64,000 nt of DNA, taken from the NCBI RefSeq assembly GCF_007858185.1, contig NZ_VFES01000010.1:1-64000 (forward strand), written 5' to 3'. This stretch comes from Pseudomonas grimontii (lineage in GTDB: Bacteria > Pseudomonadota > Gammaproteobacteria > Pseudomonadales > Pseudomonadaceae). This document shows positions 50,573 to 60,444 of this stretch, in pieces (position 1 is the stretch's first letter; the number at the start of each line of letters is the position of its first letter). The position numbers and the translations under genes are program-made. The notes under the pieces were generated by a model. It was not told where the DNA came from. It worked only from the letters and a program-made list of their open reading frames with translations, and did not search any database.

Positions 50573-51460
50573 ATGGCTACGCAAGAAGAAGGCAAGACCC
50601 CCAACCTGTCCCAGGAAGAGCAGCAGGACGTCGACAAGAACCAGCCGCCCCGCGCAGCGGTACTGCACGAAATCATCCGTACCCAGGGCGACCAGGAGCT
50701 GGAGCGCAGTGTCGCCGCTTTGTGGTGGTCGGCATTGGCGGCCGGGTTGACCATGGGCCTGTCACTGATGGCCATGGGGCTGCTCAATTCACGCCTGCCT
50801 GAGGGTGAAGCCTTCAAGGTAATTGCCAGCTTCGGCTATTGCGCGGGCTTCCTCGCGGTGATCCTGGCGCGCCAGCAATTGTTTACCGAAAACACCCTGA
50901 CTGCCGTGCTGCCGGTGATGAGCAAGCCGACCCTGGCAAATGCCGGGCGCCTGTTACGCCTGTGGTCGGTGGTGCTGGTGGGCAACCTGTGCGGCACCCT
51001 GCTGGTGGCGTACGTGATGCTGCACCTGCCGATCTTCGACACCAAGACCGACATGGCCTTCCTGGAAATCGGGCGCAAGATCATGGAAAACGACGCCGGC
51101 CAGATGTTCGCCAAAGGCATCGTCTCCGGCTGGATGATCGCCACCATGGTGTGGATGATCCCGTCGATGGAAAGCGCCAAGATGTGGATCATCATTCTGA
51201 TCACCTACCTGATGGCCCTGGGGGATTTCACCCATATCGTGGTGGGTTCGGCGGAAGTGTCATACCTGGTGTTTGCCGGCGAGTTGCCGTGGAAGGATTT
51301 CTGGCTGGTGTTTGCCGGCCCCACACTGGCCGGCAACATCATCGGTGGCAGCTTCATCTTTGCCTTGATCAGCCATGCGCAGATTCGCAGCGAGGGTAGC
51401 TTGCCGGGCAAGAACGCTGCGGACCCGAGGCATCCGCAGCGGATCAACAAGGATCAGTGA
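50573..51460 (+). CDS. Formate/nitrite transporter (FNT) family protein
   Basis: This 295-aa protein has a hydrophilic acidic N-terminus (about 50 residues) and six membrane helices of the FocA/NirC fold. Recognisable features are the LFTENTLTAVLPV segment and the VGNLCGTLLVAYVM helix. Members of this longer-N-terminus group are annotated as formate/nitrite transporters, but the substrate is unproven. The start MATQEEGKTPN at 50573 is preferred; an in-frame ATG at 50522 would read through the hairpin. Confidence 0.82.
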   Translation: MATQEEGKTPNLSQEEQQDVDKNQPPRAAVLHEIIRTQGDQELERSVAALWWSALAAGLTMGLSLMAMGLLNSRLPEGEAFKVIASFGYCAGFLAVILARQQLFTENTLTAVLPVMSKPTLANAGRLLRLWSVVLVGNLCGTLLVAYVMLHLPIFDTKTDMAFLEIGRKIMENDAGQMFAKGIVSGWMIATMVWMIPSMESAKMWIIILITYLMALGDFTHIVVGSAEVSYLVFAGELPWKDFWLVFAGPTLAGNIIGGSFIFALISHAQIRSEGSLPGKNAADPRHPQRINKDQ

Positions 51461-52713
51461 GCGTCAGGTGTGGCCTGGGGTTCGCCTTGGGTCACGCGCT
51501 TGACCAGCTTGCCGATGCTCAGACCCTGCAGCAGGATCGACGACAGCACCACGATGTAGGTGATGCTCAGCAGCAGGTCGCGCTCCGGCCCCAGTGGCAG
51601 GGCCAGCGCCAGTGCCACCGAAACCCCGCCGCGCAAGCCGCCCCAGGTCAGGATACGGATGGTGCCGCGCGGCACCGTGCGCCAGCGGCGCAGCAACAGG
51701 ATCGCCGGGGCCACGGTCAGCAGGCGAGACAGCAGGATCGCCACCGCCAGCAAGCTGGCCGCGAACACGTGCAGCCAGTTGAACGGCAACAGCAGCAGCT
51801 CCATGCCGATCAGCGCGAACAGTAACGCGTTGAGCATGTCATCGAGCAGTTCCCAGAAACCGTCCAGGTAGCGTCGGGTCATGTCGTTCATCGCCAGCTT
51901 GCGCCCCAGGTTGCCGATGATCAGCCCGGCGACCACCATCGCGATCGGCGCGGAGACGTGCAGCTCCGTGGCCATCGCCGAGCCGCCGATCACCAGGGCG
52001 AGGGTCAGCATCACTTCGATCTGGTGCTGTTCGATGCTCTTGATCATCAGGTACACCAGATAGCCGATCAGCCCGCCGAATACCACGCCGCCAATTGCCT
52101 CATGGGCGAACAACATGGCCGTGGCGCCCACGGTAGGCGTCTCGCCCAACTGCGCGATGCCCAGCAATACGGTAAACACCACCACCGCCGTGCCGTCGTT
52201 GAACAGGCTCTCGCCCACAATCGTGGTCTTCAGCGGTTTCGACGCATTGGCGGTGCGCAGCACGCCCAGCACCGCAATGGGGTCGGTGGGCGAGATCAGT
52301 GCGCCGAACAACAGGCAGTAAAGGAAGCTCACGTGCCAGCCAAACAGGGCGAAGATGTAATACGCCAGGCTGCCGATCACCACGGTGGCGATCAACACAC
52401 CGAAGGTTGCCAGCAGGCCGATGGGCCAACGGTAGCTGCGCAGGTCGTTCAAGTTGACGTGCAAGGCGCCGGCGAACAGCAGGAACGACAGCATCCAGTT
52501 CATCAGCAAGTCGCCGAAGTCGATCTGGCCGATCAGTTGCTGGATACGTTCCTCCAGGCCTGGGTAGCCGAGCACGCTCAGGCCTTGCAGGATCAGGGAG
52601 AACAGCAGGGCCGTCACCATCACGCCGATGGTCGGCGGCAGGCCGATGAAGCGGAAGTTCACATAGGTGAGCAGGGTAGTGAGGCAAATGAAGGCGGCGA
52701 CAAGTTCAAGCAT
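51454..52713 (-). CDS. Na+/H+ antiporter, CPA1 (NhaP-like)
   Basis: This 419-aa membrane protein has about twelve helices. The ion-binding region is visible as ALISPTDPIAVLGVLR and VGESLFNDGTAVVVF, where Asp residues of the CPA1 family coordinate Na+. LRGGVSVALALALP is the conserved Arg-containing helix. Its stop overlaps the end of the FNT gene by 7 nt, so the two are convergent. No accessory gene is near. Confidence 0.88.
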   Translation of the reverse strand: MLELVAAFICLTTLLTYVNFRFIGLPPTIGVMVTALLFSLILQGLSVLGYPGLEERIQQLIGQIDFGDLLMNWMLSFLLFAGALHVNLNDLRSYRWPIGLLATFGVLIATVVIGSLAYYIFALFGWHVSFLYCLLFGALISPTDPIAVLGVLRTANASKPLKTTIVGESLFNDGTAVVVFTVLLGIAQLGETPTVGATAMLFAHEAIGGVVFGGLIGYLVYLMIKSIEQHQIEVMLTLALVIGGSAMATELHVSAPIAMVVAGLIIGNLGRKLAMNDMTRRYLDGFWELLDDMLNALLFALIGMELLLLPFNWLHVFAASLLAVAILLSRLLTVAPAILLLRRWRTVPRGTIRILTWGGLRGGVSVALALALPLGPERDLLLSITYIVVLSSILLQGLSIGKLVKRVTQGEPQATPDAH

Positions 52714-52906
52714 CCGGGGTCCTTGGAAGATGGGGGAGAGTTGTTAGTGGGGGGATGGACCGCAGCAGCGGCGGGAGGTTGCAAGGCCTTGGGCGAAAGA
52801 ACGGTAGAACCTTTCGCTGTCGTGCGGCTCAGAGCGGTTAGGTGCGATATTGAGTTTTTAGTGCTAGAACTCTAATCGCTGCATAAAACTACAAAAGGAA
52901 TGAGTA

Positions 52907-53293
52907 ATGACGGCTGCTTTCTGGTGTGTGTTGATCGCGATTTTTCTGCCTTACCTGTGCACAGGGGTGGCCAAGTTCAGTGGCGGCAAGTTCGGGCCAC
53001 GGCAGAACCACGACCCGCGTGCTTTTCTGGATACCCTCGAAGGGGTTGCCAAGCGTGCCCACAGTGCGCAGCTCAACAGCTTTGAAGTGACTCCCGCGTT
53101 TGCCGCCGCGGTGATCATCGCCCATCTGGCCGGCACGGCCGAACTGGTGACCATCAACGTGCTGGCCGTGCTGTTTATCACCAGCCGCCTGCTGTACATC
53201 ATTTGCTACTTGGCTGACTGGGCAATATTGCGCTCGTTGGTGTGGGCGGTGGGCATGGCATTGATTGCGAGCTTCTTCTTCGTCTCGATCTAA
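52907..53293 (+). CDS. MAPEG-family membrane protein
   Basis: This 128-aa protein has four predicted helices and the MAPEG features AKRAHSAQLNSFEVTPAFAA and FITSRLLYIICYLAD. Eukaryotic relatives are membrane glutathione transferases and eicosanoid enzymes; the bacterial role is mostly unknown. AAAGGAATGAGTA places a ribosome site 8-9 nt before the ATG. It is monocistronic. Confidence 0.88.
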   Translation: MTAAFWCVLIAIFLPYLCTGVAKFSGGKFGPRQNHDPRAFLDTLEGVAKRAHSAQLNSFEVTPAFAAAVIIAHLAGTAELVTINVLAVLFITSRLLYIICYLADWAILRSLVWAVGMALIASFFFVSI

Positions 53294-53311
53294 CGCATGG
53301 CGCAGATTCCG

Positions 53312-53406
53312 TTGTGGGAGGGGGCTTGCTCCCGATGGCGGCTGGCCAGTTGATGGATATGTCAACTGACACACCGCTATCGAGGGCAAGCCCCCTCCCA
53401 CATTTG
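53312..53406. repeat. REP doublet (REPIN)
   Basis: TTGTGGGAGGGGGCTTGCTC and GAGGGCAAGCCCCCTCCCAC are inverted arms with an inner CAGTTGATGG...TGTCAACTG dyad. It lies between the convergent MAPEG and mltA genes. Confidence 0.85.
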
Positions 53407-53408
53407 AT

Positions 53409-54596
53409 CTAGAGTGTCTCCGGCACCTGCGGCAATGCCGCGCCCTTGGGCCAAAGCATCCAGATCTGACCTTGCTGCTTCATATTTCCCGCCAACTCTC
53501 CGGCAGCGTCACCCGTGCCCCAGAACAAGTCCGCGCGCACTTCACCGGTGATTGCACCGCCGGTGTCCTGCGCGGCGACGGGGCGTGCCAATGGCGAGCC
53601 GTCGGGCGTGGTGGTCGACAGCCACAACAGGCTACCCAGCGGAATTACCTTGCGATCCACTGCCGCGCTGTAGCCGGCGGTCAACGGCACGTTCAGCGAG
53701 CCGCGTGGCCCCTCATTACTGTCGGGGCGGGCACTGAAGAATACGTAGCTGGGGTTGCTCGCCAGCAGCTCCGGGATGCGTTCTGGATGCGCCTTGGCCC
53801 AAGCGCTGATGGCGCCCATGGTCACGTCTTCTTTCTTCAACTCGCCTTGCTCCACCAGCCAGCGGCCGATAGGGCGATAGGGGTAGCCGTTCTGGTCGCC
53901 GTAACCGACGCGCAGTTGGCGCCCATCCTTGAGTTGAATGCGGCCCGAGCCCTGGATTTGCAGAAATTGCAGGTCCATCGGGTTGGTCAGCCAGGCAATC
54001 GGCTTGGCGGTGGAGCCTTGGCCGTTGATGGCGCTGGCATCGTCATAGGGTTTGAGCACACGGCCTTCGAGACGGCCGCGCAGGCGCTTGCCCTTGAGTT
54101 CCGGGTAGATGCTTTCCAGATTGACGATGATCAGGTCGTCCGGCACGCCATACACGGGTACATGGGCGGTGGCGGTTTTGGTCAGGCTGCCGGGGTAGAC
54201 CGGTTCGTAGTAGCCGGTGATCAAGCCATTGGGGGTGTTGTCAGCCGAACGCAGGCCGAACACATCCAGGCGCTCCTTGAGAAAACCGCGCACCGCCACG
54301 GCATCGGCTGGCACGGGACCCGCTGCTGCGCAGGTCGCACCCCATACAGGATCGGCCTTGAGGCGTTGGCAGGCGCTACGCCAGGATTCGAAGCCGGCCA
54401 GCAGGTCGCTGTCGGACACGGCAGGCAACGCTTCCCAGGGAGCGCTGACATAGGTGGCGACGGCGTGGGGTTTGGCAGTTTCATCTTTAGCCGTGTCTTT
54501 ACCGCTGTCCTTGCCAGCGTCACAGCCTGACAGCAGTGCGATGATCGGCAGAGCCCATGCCAAGCGGCGGCTCCAGTGTTTCAACGTGAGATTCAT
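53409..54596 (-). CDS. mltA: Membrane-bound lytic murein transglycosylase A (lipoprotein)
   Basis: This 395-aa outer-membrane lipoprotein has a signal peptide and lipobox LLSGC (Cys about 25). The MltA barrel contains TGYYEPVYPGS, FLQIQGSGRIQLKDG and YRPIGRWL, and the C-terminal 3D domain AAQDTGGAITGEVRADLFWG holds the catalytic Asp. It cleaves glycan strands with 1,6-anhydro formation. The start at 54596 gives MNLTLKHWSRRLAWALP; the frame opens further upstream without a signal peptide. Confidence 0.94.
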   Translation of the reverse strand: MNLTLKHWSRRLAWALPIIALLSGCDAGKDSGKDTAKDETAKPHAVATYVSAPWEALPAVSDSDLLAGFESWRSACQRLKADPVWGATCAAAGPVPADAVAVRGFLKERLDVFGLRSADNTPNGLITGYYEPVYPGSLTKTATAHVPVYGVPDDLIIVNLESIYPELKGKRLRGRLEGRVLKPYDDASAINGQGSTAKPIAWLTNPMDLQFLQIQGSGRIQLKDGRQLRVGYGDQNGYPYRPIGRWLVEQGELKKEDVTMGAISAWAKAHPERIPELLASNPSYVFFSARPDSNEGPRGSLNVPLTAGYSAAVDRKVIPLGSLLWLSTTTPDGSPLARPVAAQDTGGAITGEVRADLFWGTGDAAGELAGNMKQQGQIWMLWPKGAALPQVPETL

Positions 54597-54724
54597 ACGA
54601 ACAGTTCCTGAAGCGATTGCCCGCGCTGCAGCGCCTGTGGACAACCCTTATTATTAATAGGGCTATTGGTCTTTATGGGCAGGGCGAGGATACTGGCCGC
54701 CGTTTCCCGTGACCCTGAGCCACC

Positions 54725-55174
54725 ATGACTTTTAAAAAAATTACGCTTGTGCTGTTGGCCTGCCTGGCACTGTCCGCCTGCGGCGGCGTTGATCCGAATT
54801 CGCCCCTTGGCCAGCGCAAGGCGATCTTCAAGCAGATGCTCAAGACCGCTGAAGACCTGGGCGGCATGTTGCGCGGGCGCATTGCGTTCGATGGCGCGAA
54901 ATTCGCCGAAGGCGCGGTCAGGCTCGATGCGTTGTCCCATGAACCGTGGAAGCACTTTCCGAGCGTACGCGAAGAGGATCACACCAGTGCCAAGGACGAC
55001 GTGTGGCAAAAACAGGCGCAGTTCCAGCAACTGGCCCGCGAGCTGGAAGCGGCCACGGGTGAGTTGGTGATCGCCAGCCAAGTGCAGCCCTACAAGGCCA
55101 GCAACCTTACGCCTGCCGTACAGAAAGTCGAAGATGCCTGCAGTGCCTGCCATAAACAATTTCGGGACCACTGA
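54725..55174 (+). CDS. c'-type cytochrome lipoprotein
   Basis: This 149-aa protein has a lipobox (LLACLALSAC) and a four-helix-bundle-type sequence ending in a haem attachment CSACHKQF (CxxCH at residues 139-143) close to the C-terminus, as in cytochrome c' and c556. An N-terminal LGQRKAIFKQMLKT resembles the helix carrying the sixth ligand, but the usual Met cannot be assigned with certainty. It is probably periplasmic and membrane-tethered. It is divergent from mltA and convergent with the DUF1090 gene (6-nt gap). Confidence 0.85.
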   Translation: MTFKKITLVLLACLALSACGGVDPNSPLGQRKAIFKQMLKTAEDLGGMLRGRIAFDGAKFAEGAVRLDALSHEPWKHFPSVREEDHTSAKDDVWQKQAQFQQLARELEAATGELVIASQVQPYKASNLTPAVQKVEDACSACHKQFRDH

Positions 55175-55180
55175 CCGGTT

Positions 55181-55576
55181 TTACTGGTCGAGTTCTTCCA
55201 CGGCGTCCTGCAGTTCCTTGCGGGACTCGGCGAGCTTGTCCTTGCGCTTGTTGATCTTGTCCGCGTCGCCTTTTTTCATCGCCTTGTCGAGGTCGGCCTG
55301 ACGGCGGCTGACGTCGTGCTTGGCGTCGAGTACCTTGTTTTCGCGCTCCTTCCTCAAGGCGGCATCGGTGCAGTTGGCGGTGACTTCGCTCAGGGCTTTT
55401 TCCAGGCCGGCTTGCTGGTCGCTGTTGCCGTGGGCCTTGGCTTGTTCGATCTGGGTGCTGATGGCCTGGCGCTTGGCGGCGCAGCCGGTGAGTGGGGTGG
55501 CTTCTTCGGCGGCCAGCAGTGGCGTGGCCATGAAACTTGCGACGGTCAGCAGGGCAAGAGGGGCGAGGAATTTCAT
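55181..55576 (-). CDS. DUF1090 periplasmic protein (YqjC-like)
   Basis: This 131-aa protein has a signal peptide (LALLTVASFMATPLLA, mature from about AEEATP). A charged helical remainder follows with two Cys (in LTGCAAKRQAISTQIEQAKA and VTANCTDAALRKERENK) and an Ala/Lys/Glu-rich C-terminal coiled coil. This is the DUF1090 (E. coli YqjC) pattern; function unknown. Confidence 0.82.
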   Translation of the reverse strand: MKFLAPLALLTVASFMATPLLAAEEATPLTGCAAKRQAISTQIEQAKAHGNSDQQAGLEKALSEVTANCTDAALRKERENKVLDAKHDVSRRQADLDKAMKKGDADKINKRKDKLAESRKELQDAVEELDQ

Positions 55577-55642
55577 GTGGAGCTCCAGGGGTGCAAATAG
55601 CAGGGTGAATTCTGCTGTGATTTAAAGGTGGTTGGGTCGGGT

Positions 55643-57307
55643 TCAAAAACCGTCTATTCCGGCCACACGTAATGTTTCAGCCAAGGTCTGTACGTGTGGG
55701 TCGCGAAAAAAAGCGCTCAGTTGCGCTGCGCGACCCGGGCCTATGCCATCGATGGCCAGCCAGGCCTGTGTGTCTCTGGCGACCAGCGTCTGCCAGTTGC
55801 CCTCCAGGTGGCTGCGTGCGGCAGGCGGTACACCCAAGGCCTTGAGCCATTGTGCAAAGGGGCGCTGCCGAGCGCGGTGAAGGCTGTCGAGCAGCCGCGT
55901 GCGGCTGCGCTCACCGAAGCCATCAATGTTAGCAAGCTCTGCCGCATCCAGGGTTAACCAATCGAGAAAGCCTGCGATTAGACCGGCCTGGATCAATATG
56001 TTCCACGTCTCGCGGCCTATGTGCGGCAATGCCAGGCCCTGGTCGCCGCTCAGCCAGGTAAGGCGTGCGAGTAACTGTTCTTCGCAGCCGGGGTCCAGTT
56101 GCCAGCAACTCAAGGCGTGAAAGTCCCGAGGGTCGGGCACTGGCAGGTCGACCCTCGTGGTATTGCGCAGGATCACTTGGTTCAGCCGAGGGATCACTTG
56201 GCCGGCCAGGCTGATGGACACCTGGTCGCCCGGGCGAATATCCAGGGCCTGCCAGCGCTTCAAGGAGCCGGCGCTTACCCGGCTGATCTGGCGGTCATCC
56301 AGGCGTACCGGCTCCAGCTCCAGAATGGGGGTGATGCGTCCGGTGCGGCCGATCTTGAACTGCACCTTGCGTACCAGAGCCAGGGCGTTGGACGCGGGGT
56401 ACTTCCAGGCGACAGCCCAGTAAGGCGCACTGACCTGCCAGCGCTCGGCGGGTGCGCGTAATGCCTGGTGCAACACCACCCCGTCGCTGGCGAAGGGCAG
56501 TGGGTGGTTGTACCAGTAAGTGCGCCAGTGCACGGCGGCGGCGATATTCTGCACGGGCTGGCTATAGCGCTGGCTGTCGGTGAACCCCCAGCGTGCCAGG
56601 GTGGCCAGGCGTTCGGTAAAGGCTGCGGGGCCGTTCGGCCAGGCCCAGACAAACAGGCCGATGCCGGCGGCGTCGCTGTCACTCAACTGCCGGCGGTTCA
56701 TCAGTCCGGCCACCTTGCTGCGCGCGTTGAGCCCGCCACGTGCCGACTGCACATGGTCGTCGAGGCGCCAATAAAGTTCGCCCTGCAGCACCAGATCGAT
56801 GGGTTCCGGCAGTTGCTGGACAACGGCGGGGATCTTGCGCGCCGAGGCGGACCAGTCCTGGCCGAGTGCCCCATCGCCACGGCTGATCATCTGTTTCAAC
56901 TGGCCCTGGCGGTACACCAGGGTCACCGCCACGCCGTCGACCTTGGGTTGAATCCACACGTCCTGTCGTGTGTCCAGCCAGGCGCCGACGGCCTGTTCAC
57001 CCAGCAGTTTTTCCAGACCGGTATGGACGACCGGATGCGGCAAGGTGCCCCTGGCGCTGGCCAATGGGTTGTCAGGTTCGGTGGCGGGGTGGGAGAAGCA
57101 CTGGCGCCAATGGGCCAGGCGTTGGCGGGCCTGATCGTAGAGTTCGTCGCTGACGGGGGATTGGCCGAGCCGGTGATAGCCGTCATCCCACAAACGGACT
57201 TGTTCGGCCAGTGGCGCTATCTGTGTTCGAGCCTCATCGGGGCAGTCCTCAGCCCAAGCCCAATAAGGTAGCGCAGCGAGTAAAAAAGCAATCTGTAAAC
57301 GCATCAT
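55643..57307 (-). CDS. ligB: NAD-dependent DNA ligase LigB
   Basis: This 554-aa ligase is shorter than LigA (about 670). The adenylation Lys is Lys122 in QPKVDGVAV. The nucleotidyltransferase and OB regions follow, then helix-hairpin-helix segments (IDGFGERSRTRLLDSL, IDGIGPGRAAQLSAFF). The C-terminal BRCT domain is missing, and only two Cys remain in the zinc-finger region. The N-terminus is a hydrophobic signal-like stretch, RLQIAFLLAALPYWAWAEDC, a feature also seen in E. coli LigB. Start 57307 (ATGATG) is favoured by AAGGA 5 nt upstream; ATG at 57313 is possible. Confidence 0.9.
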   Translation of the reverse strand: MMRLQIAFLLAALPYWAWAEDCPDEARTQIAPLAEQVRLWDDGYHRLGQSPVSDELYDQARQRLAHWRQCFSHPATEPDNPLASARGTLPHPVVHTGLEKLLGEQAVGAWLDTRQDVWIQPKVDGVAVTLVYRQGQLKQMISRGDGALGQDWSASARKIPAVVQQLPEPIDLVLQGELYWRLDDHVQSARGGLNARSKVAGLMNRRQLSDSDAAGIGLFVWAWPNGPAAFTERLATLARWGFTDSQRYSQPVQNIAAAVHWRTYWYNHPLPFASDGVVLHQALRAPAERWQVSAPYWAVAWKYPASNALALVRKVQFKIGRTGRITPILELEPVRLDDRQISRVSAGSLKRWQALDIRPGDQVSISLAGQVIPRLNQVILRNTTRVDLPVPDPRDFHALSCWQLDPGCEEQLLARLTWLSGDQGLALPHIGRETWNILIQAGLIAGFLDWLTLDAAELANIDGFGERSRTRLLDSLHRARQRPFAQWLKALGVPPAARSHLEGNWQTLVARDTQAWLAIDGIGPGRAAQLSAFFRDPHVQTLAETLRVAGIDGF

Positions 57308-57358
57308 GAGCATCCTTGCTCGGAAAGGGCGCCCAGCCTAAATGATCGCTTCACCCAC

Positions 57359-57388
57359 AAAAAAGCCCCGACGATGCGGGGCTTTTTA
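57359..57388. terminator. Bidirectional intrinsic terminator
   Basis: AAAAAGCCCCG and CGGGGCTTTTT form a stem with an ACGATG loop. It lies 15 nt beyond the stop of the small secreted protein gene (leftward), upstream of ligB. Confidence 0.88.
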
Positions 57389-57402
57389 CCGGGTGTTTCT
57401 GC

Positions 57403-57753
57403 TTACTTGAACAGGCCGCCCAGTGCTTTCACGGCATCAGGCTTATCAGCCTTGGCTTCCTGGGTTTGCTGCTTGGCGTCGGCTTTGGCCTGGGCTTCAG
57501 AAAGTTTGTCACAACCTTTGTTGATCTGGTCTTGCGCCGCTTTGAAGGCCTTCACTTTCAAGCTGTCTTTGCTGGCTTCGGCTGCATCGATCTTGGTTTG
57601 CAGGTCTGCGGATTGCTTTTGGCAGTCGCCGGAATTGCCGACACCCAGCTGGGAGCCCAGGGCGCCACTCAGTGCGCTCAGGTCGGCGGCGTGGGCCGAC
57701 AGGGCGAACAAGCTGATCAGAAGGGCGGCAGGGGCGAGCGTGGAGATGCGCAT
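57403..57753 (-). CDS. Small secreted helical protein, unknown
   Basis: This 116-aa protein starts MRISTLAPAALLISLFALSAHA, with cleavage near residue 23. The mature chain begins ADLSALSGALGSQLGVGN. It has two Cys (GDCQKQ and NKGCDKL) that could form a disulfide, and a Lys/Ala/Gln-rich helical C-terminus ending ALGGLFK. It resembles the DUF1090 protein at 55181 in general style, but I see no clear homology. The start at 57753 is set by the signal peptide. It is a single gene ending in a terminator. Confidence 0.65.
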   Translation of the reverse strand: MRISTLAPAALLISLFALSAHAADLSALSGALGSQLGVGNSGDCQKQSADLQTKIDAAEASKDSLKVKAFKAAQDQINKGCDKLSEAQAKADAKQQTQEAKADKPDAVKALGGLFK

Positions 57754-57914
57754 GAATAACCTCAATGTTCGATTGTCTGCGCACTTATGAATCCCGGGCT
57801 GGCGCAGGGCAATATCCAAATAAGGTAGAGGCCCGAGAGGGCGCGGATTCTAGAGGGCCATTATTTCGCCTGCAAGTATTGGATCCAAAAAATGTGAAGA
57901 GGCTCCCGCAGCCA

Positions 57915-57951
57915 ATAAAAAAGCCCCGCCGGGAAAACCCGGCGAGGCTTT
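57915..57951 (-). terminator. Intrinsic terminator of metK
   Basis: On the minus strand AAGCCTCGCCGGG-TTTT-CCCGGCGGGGCTT forms a long stem followed by TTTTTATT. It starts 16 nt beyond the metK stop. Confidence 0.9.
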
Positions 57952-57966
57952 GTGTACCGTGAGCGA

Positions 57967-59157
<1,191 letters not shown>

Positions 59158-59176
59158 CTCGATGTTTTCCTGATAT

Positions 59177-60172
59177 TTACCGATGGTGAGTGTCGCCAGT
59201 CGGCCGCTGAAAATGGCGGACCTGAATCTGGAAACCATTGCGTAAGCCTACATAGAGGCTTTCCCCGGGAACGAGTCCCGCAGCGGTGGCCCAACGGGCC
59301 AGATCGTCCTGTTCAAAACCCAACCAGAGATCACCGCAGGCCTCCCTGGCCCAATTCTGGTTGTGGCTGCATAAATCCGTAACCAACAGGCTACCGCCGG
59401 GGTGCAGCAACCCGGCCATTTGCTTTAAAGCGTCGGCGGGAGCGGCGAAATGGTGCAAGACCATGTTCAGCACCACGCAATCGGCCTTGATCGTTGTGCT
59501 GTTCAGAGCGTCCGCCAACTGCAGGCTGACATTGCCCAACGCCTCGCGCTCACAGAGCTGGCGCGCCAGTTCGAGCATCGCCGGGCTGTTGTCCAGCGCC
59601 GTGACCTGCTGAAAGCGGCGCGCCAGTTCCGGCAGGAAACCGCCATCCCCAGGCCCCACTTCCAGTGCCGTGGCCCCTTCACTGAAGCTCAGCTTGTCCA
59701 GCAGCGCCAGCACGCTGTCGCGGTATTGGGCCAGGCCTGCGATCAAGTCCTGTTGGGCGCGAAACTTCTCGGCAACCCGTGCGAAAAAATCCTGGCTCGC
59801 GGCAGCCCGTTGCCCATGGACCTGGCCGATGCGTGACTGCACGTCGTTTGGCAGGTTCAGGCTGTCCACTTCCTCAAGCAAGGCAGCGTGCAGCTTGCCG
59901 CCGAGCAGGTCGGTGTGGGGCAGGGCGCGGCGGTAGAAAATCGCATTGCCTTCGCGGCGAGTGGCGACCAGGTCGGCCTGGGACAGCACCTTTAAATGGT
60001 GGCTCATGCCGGACTGGCCGATGGCGAAGATCTGCGCCAGTTCCAGCACGCCGAATGAATCGTTGGTCAGTGCGCGTAATACGTTCAGGCGCAACGGGTC
60101 GCCAGCGGCCTTGCACAAGGCTGCCAGGTCTTCGCCGTCGTCAGGACGCAGGGTGGGCACGGGTAGGTTCAT
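59177..60172 (-). CDS. ArsR-type regulator fused to a methyltransferase domain (SahR-like)
   Basis: This 331-aa fusion has an N-terminal ArsR winged helix (about residues 15-85, recognition segment in FAIGQSGMSHHLKVLSQADL), then a linker and a class I methyltransferase-like domain with SAM loop EVGPGDGGF at 171-179 and VVLNMVLHHFA. This architecture is that of SahR, a repressor of methyl-cycle genes that senses S-adenosylhomocysteine. The metK gene downstream supports the name. The divergent gap to tkt carries a palindrome of the expected type. Whether the domain still methylates is unknown. Confidence 0.87.
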   Translation of the reverse strand: MNLPVPTLRPDDGEDLAALCKAAGDPLRLNVLRALTNDSFGVLELAQIFAIGQSGMSHHLKVLSQADLVATRREGNAIFYRRALPHTDLLGGKLHAALLEEVDSLNLPNDVQSRIGQVHGQRAAASQDFFARVAEKFRAQQDLIAGLAQYRDSVLALLDKLSFSEGATALEVGPGDGGFLPELARRFQQVTALDNSPAMLELARQLCEREALGNVSLQLADALNSTTIKADCVVLNMVLHHFAAPADALKQMAGLLHPGGSLLVTDLCSHNQNWAREACGDLWLGFEQDDLARWATAAGLVPGESLYVGLRNGFQIQVRHFQRPTGDTHHR

Positions 60173-60212
60173 AAGGCCAGCAGTCTAGTGACGGGTGAGT
60201 ATCCTCGCAAGG

Positions 60213-60238
60213 CCAATATCAAAAAGTTTTGATATTGG
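60213..60238. promoter_or_regulatory. 26-bp palindrome, probable SahR operator
   Basis: CCAATATCAAAA and TTTTGATATTGG are exact 12-bp reverse complements around AG. It lies 41 bp upstream of the sahR-like start and 207 bp upstream of tkt. The symmetric ATATCAAA core suits an ArsR-type dimer; binding by the SahR-like protein next to it is inferred. Confidence 0.75.
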
Positions 60239-60250
60239 TCGATAAGTGGC

Positions 60251-60296
60251 GGTTATAAGCAGCCGCTATAACCTTTAAACGAACTGGTTAAAGGTT
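60251..60296. repeat. Two overlapping short inverted repeats upstream of tkt
   Basis: GGTTATA (60251-60257) is inverted as TATAACC (60267-60273), whose last bases also begin AACCTTTAA (60270-60278), inverted as TTAAAGGTT (60288-60296). The shared arm means the two hairpins are mutually exclusive. It may be operator DNA for tkt or part of its leader; nothing more can be said. Confidence 0.45.
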
Positions 60297-60444
60297 TCTG
60301 CAAGCGATTGCCGCCCAAAGCACAGGAAAAACATCCGCAAGTGACTATCTGTCATTGCCCGCAGGCGGTGGCTGAGGGAAAATGCCGGTCCTTTTTTCCG
60401 TTTCTTTTAATCATTCACTCTTCAAAATCCTCAGGAGAACAGCG

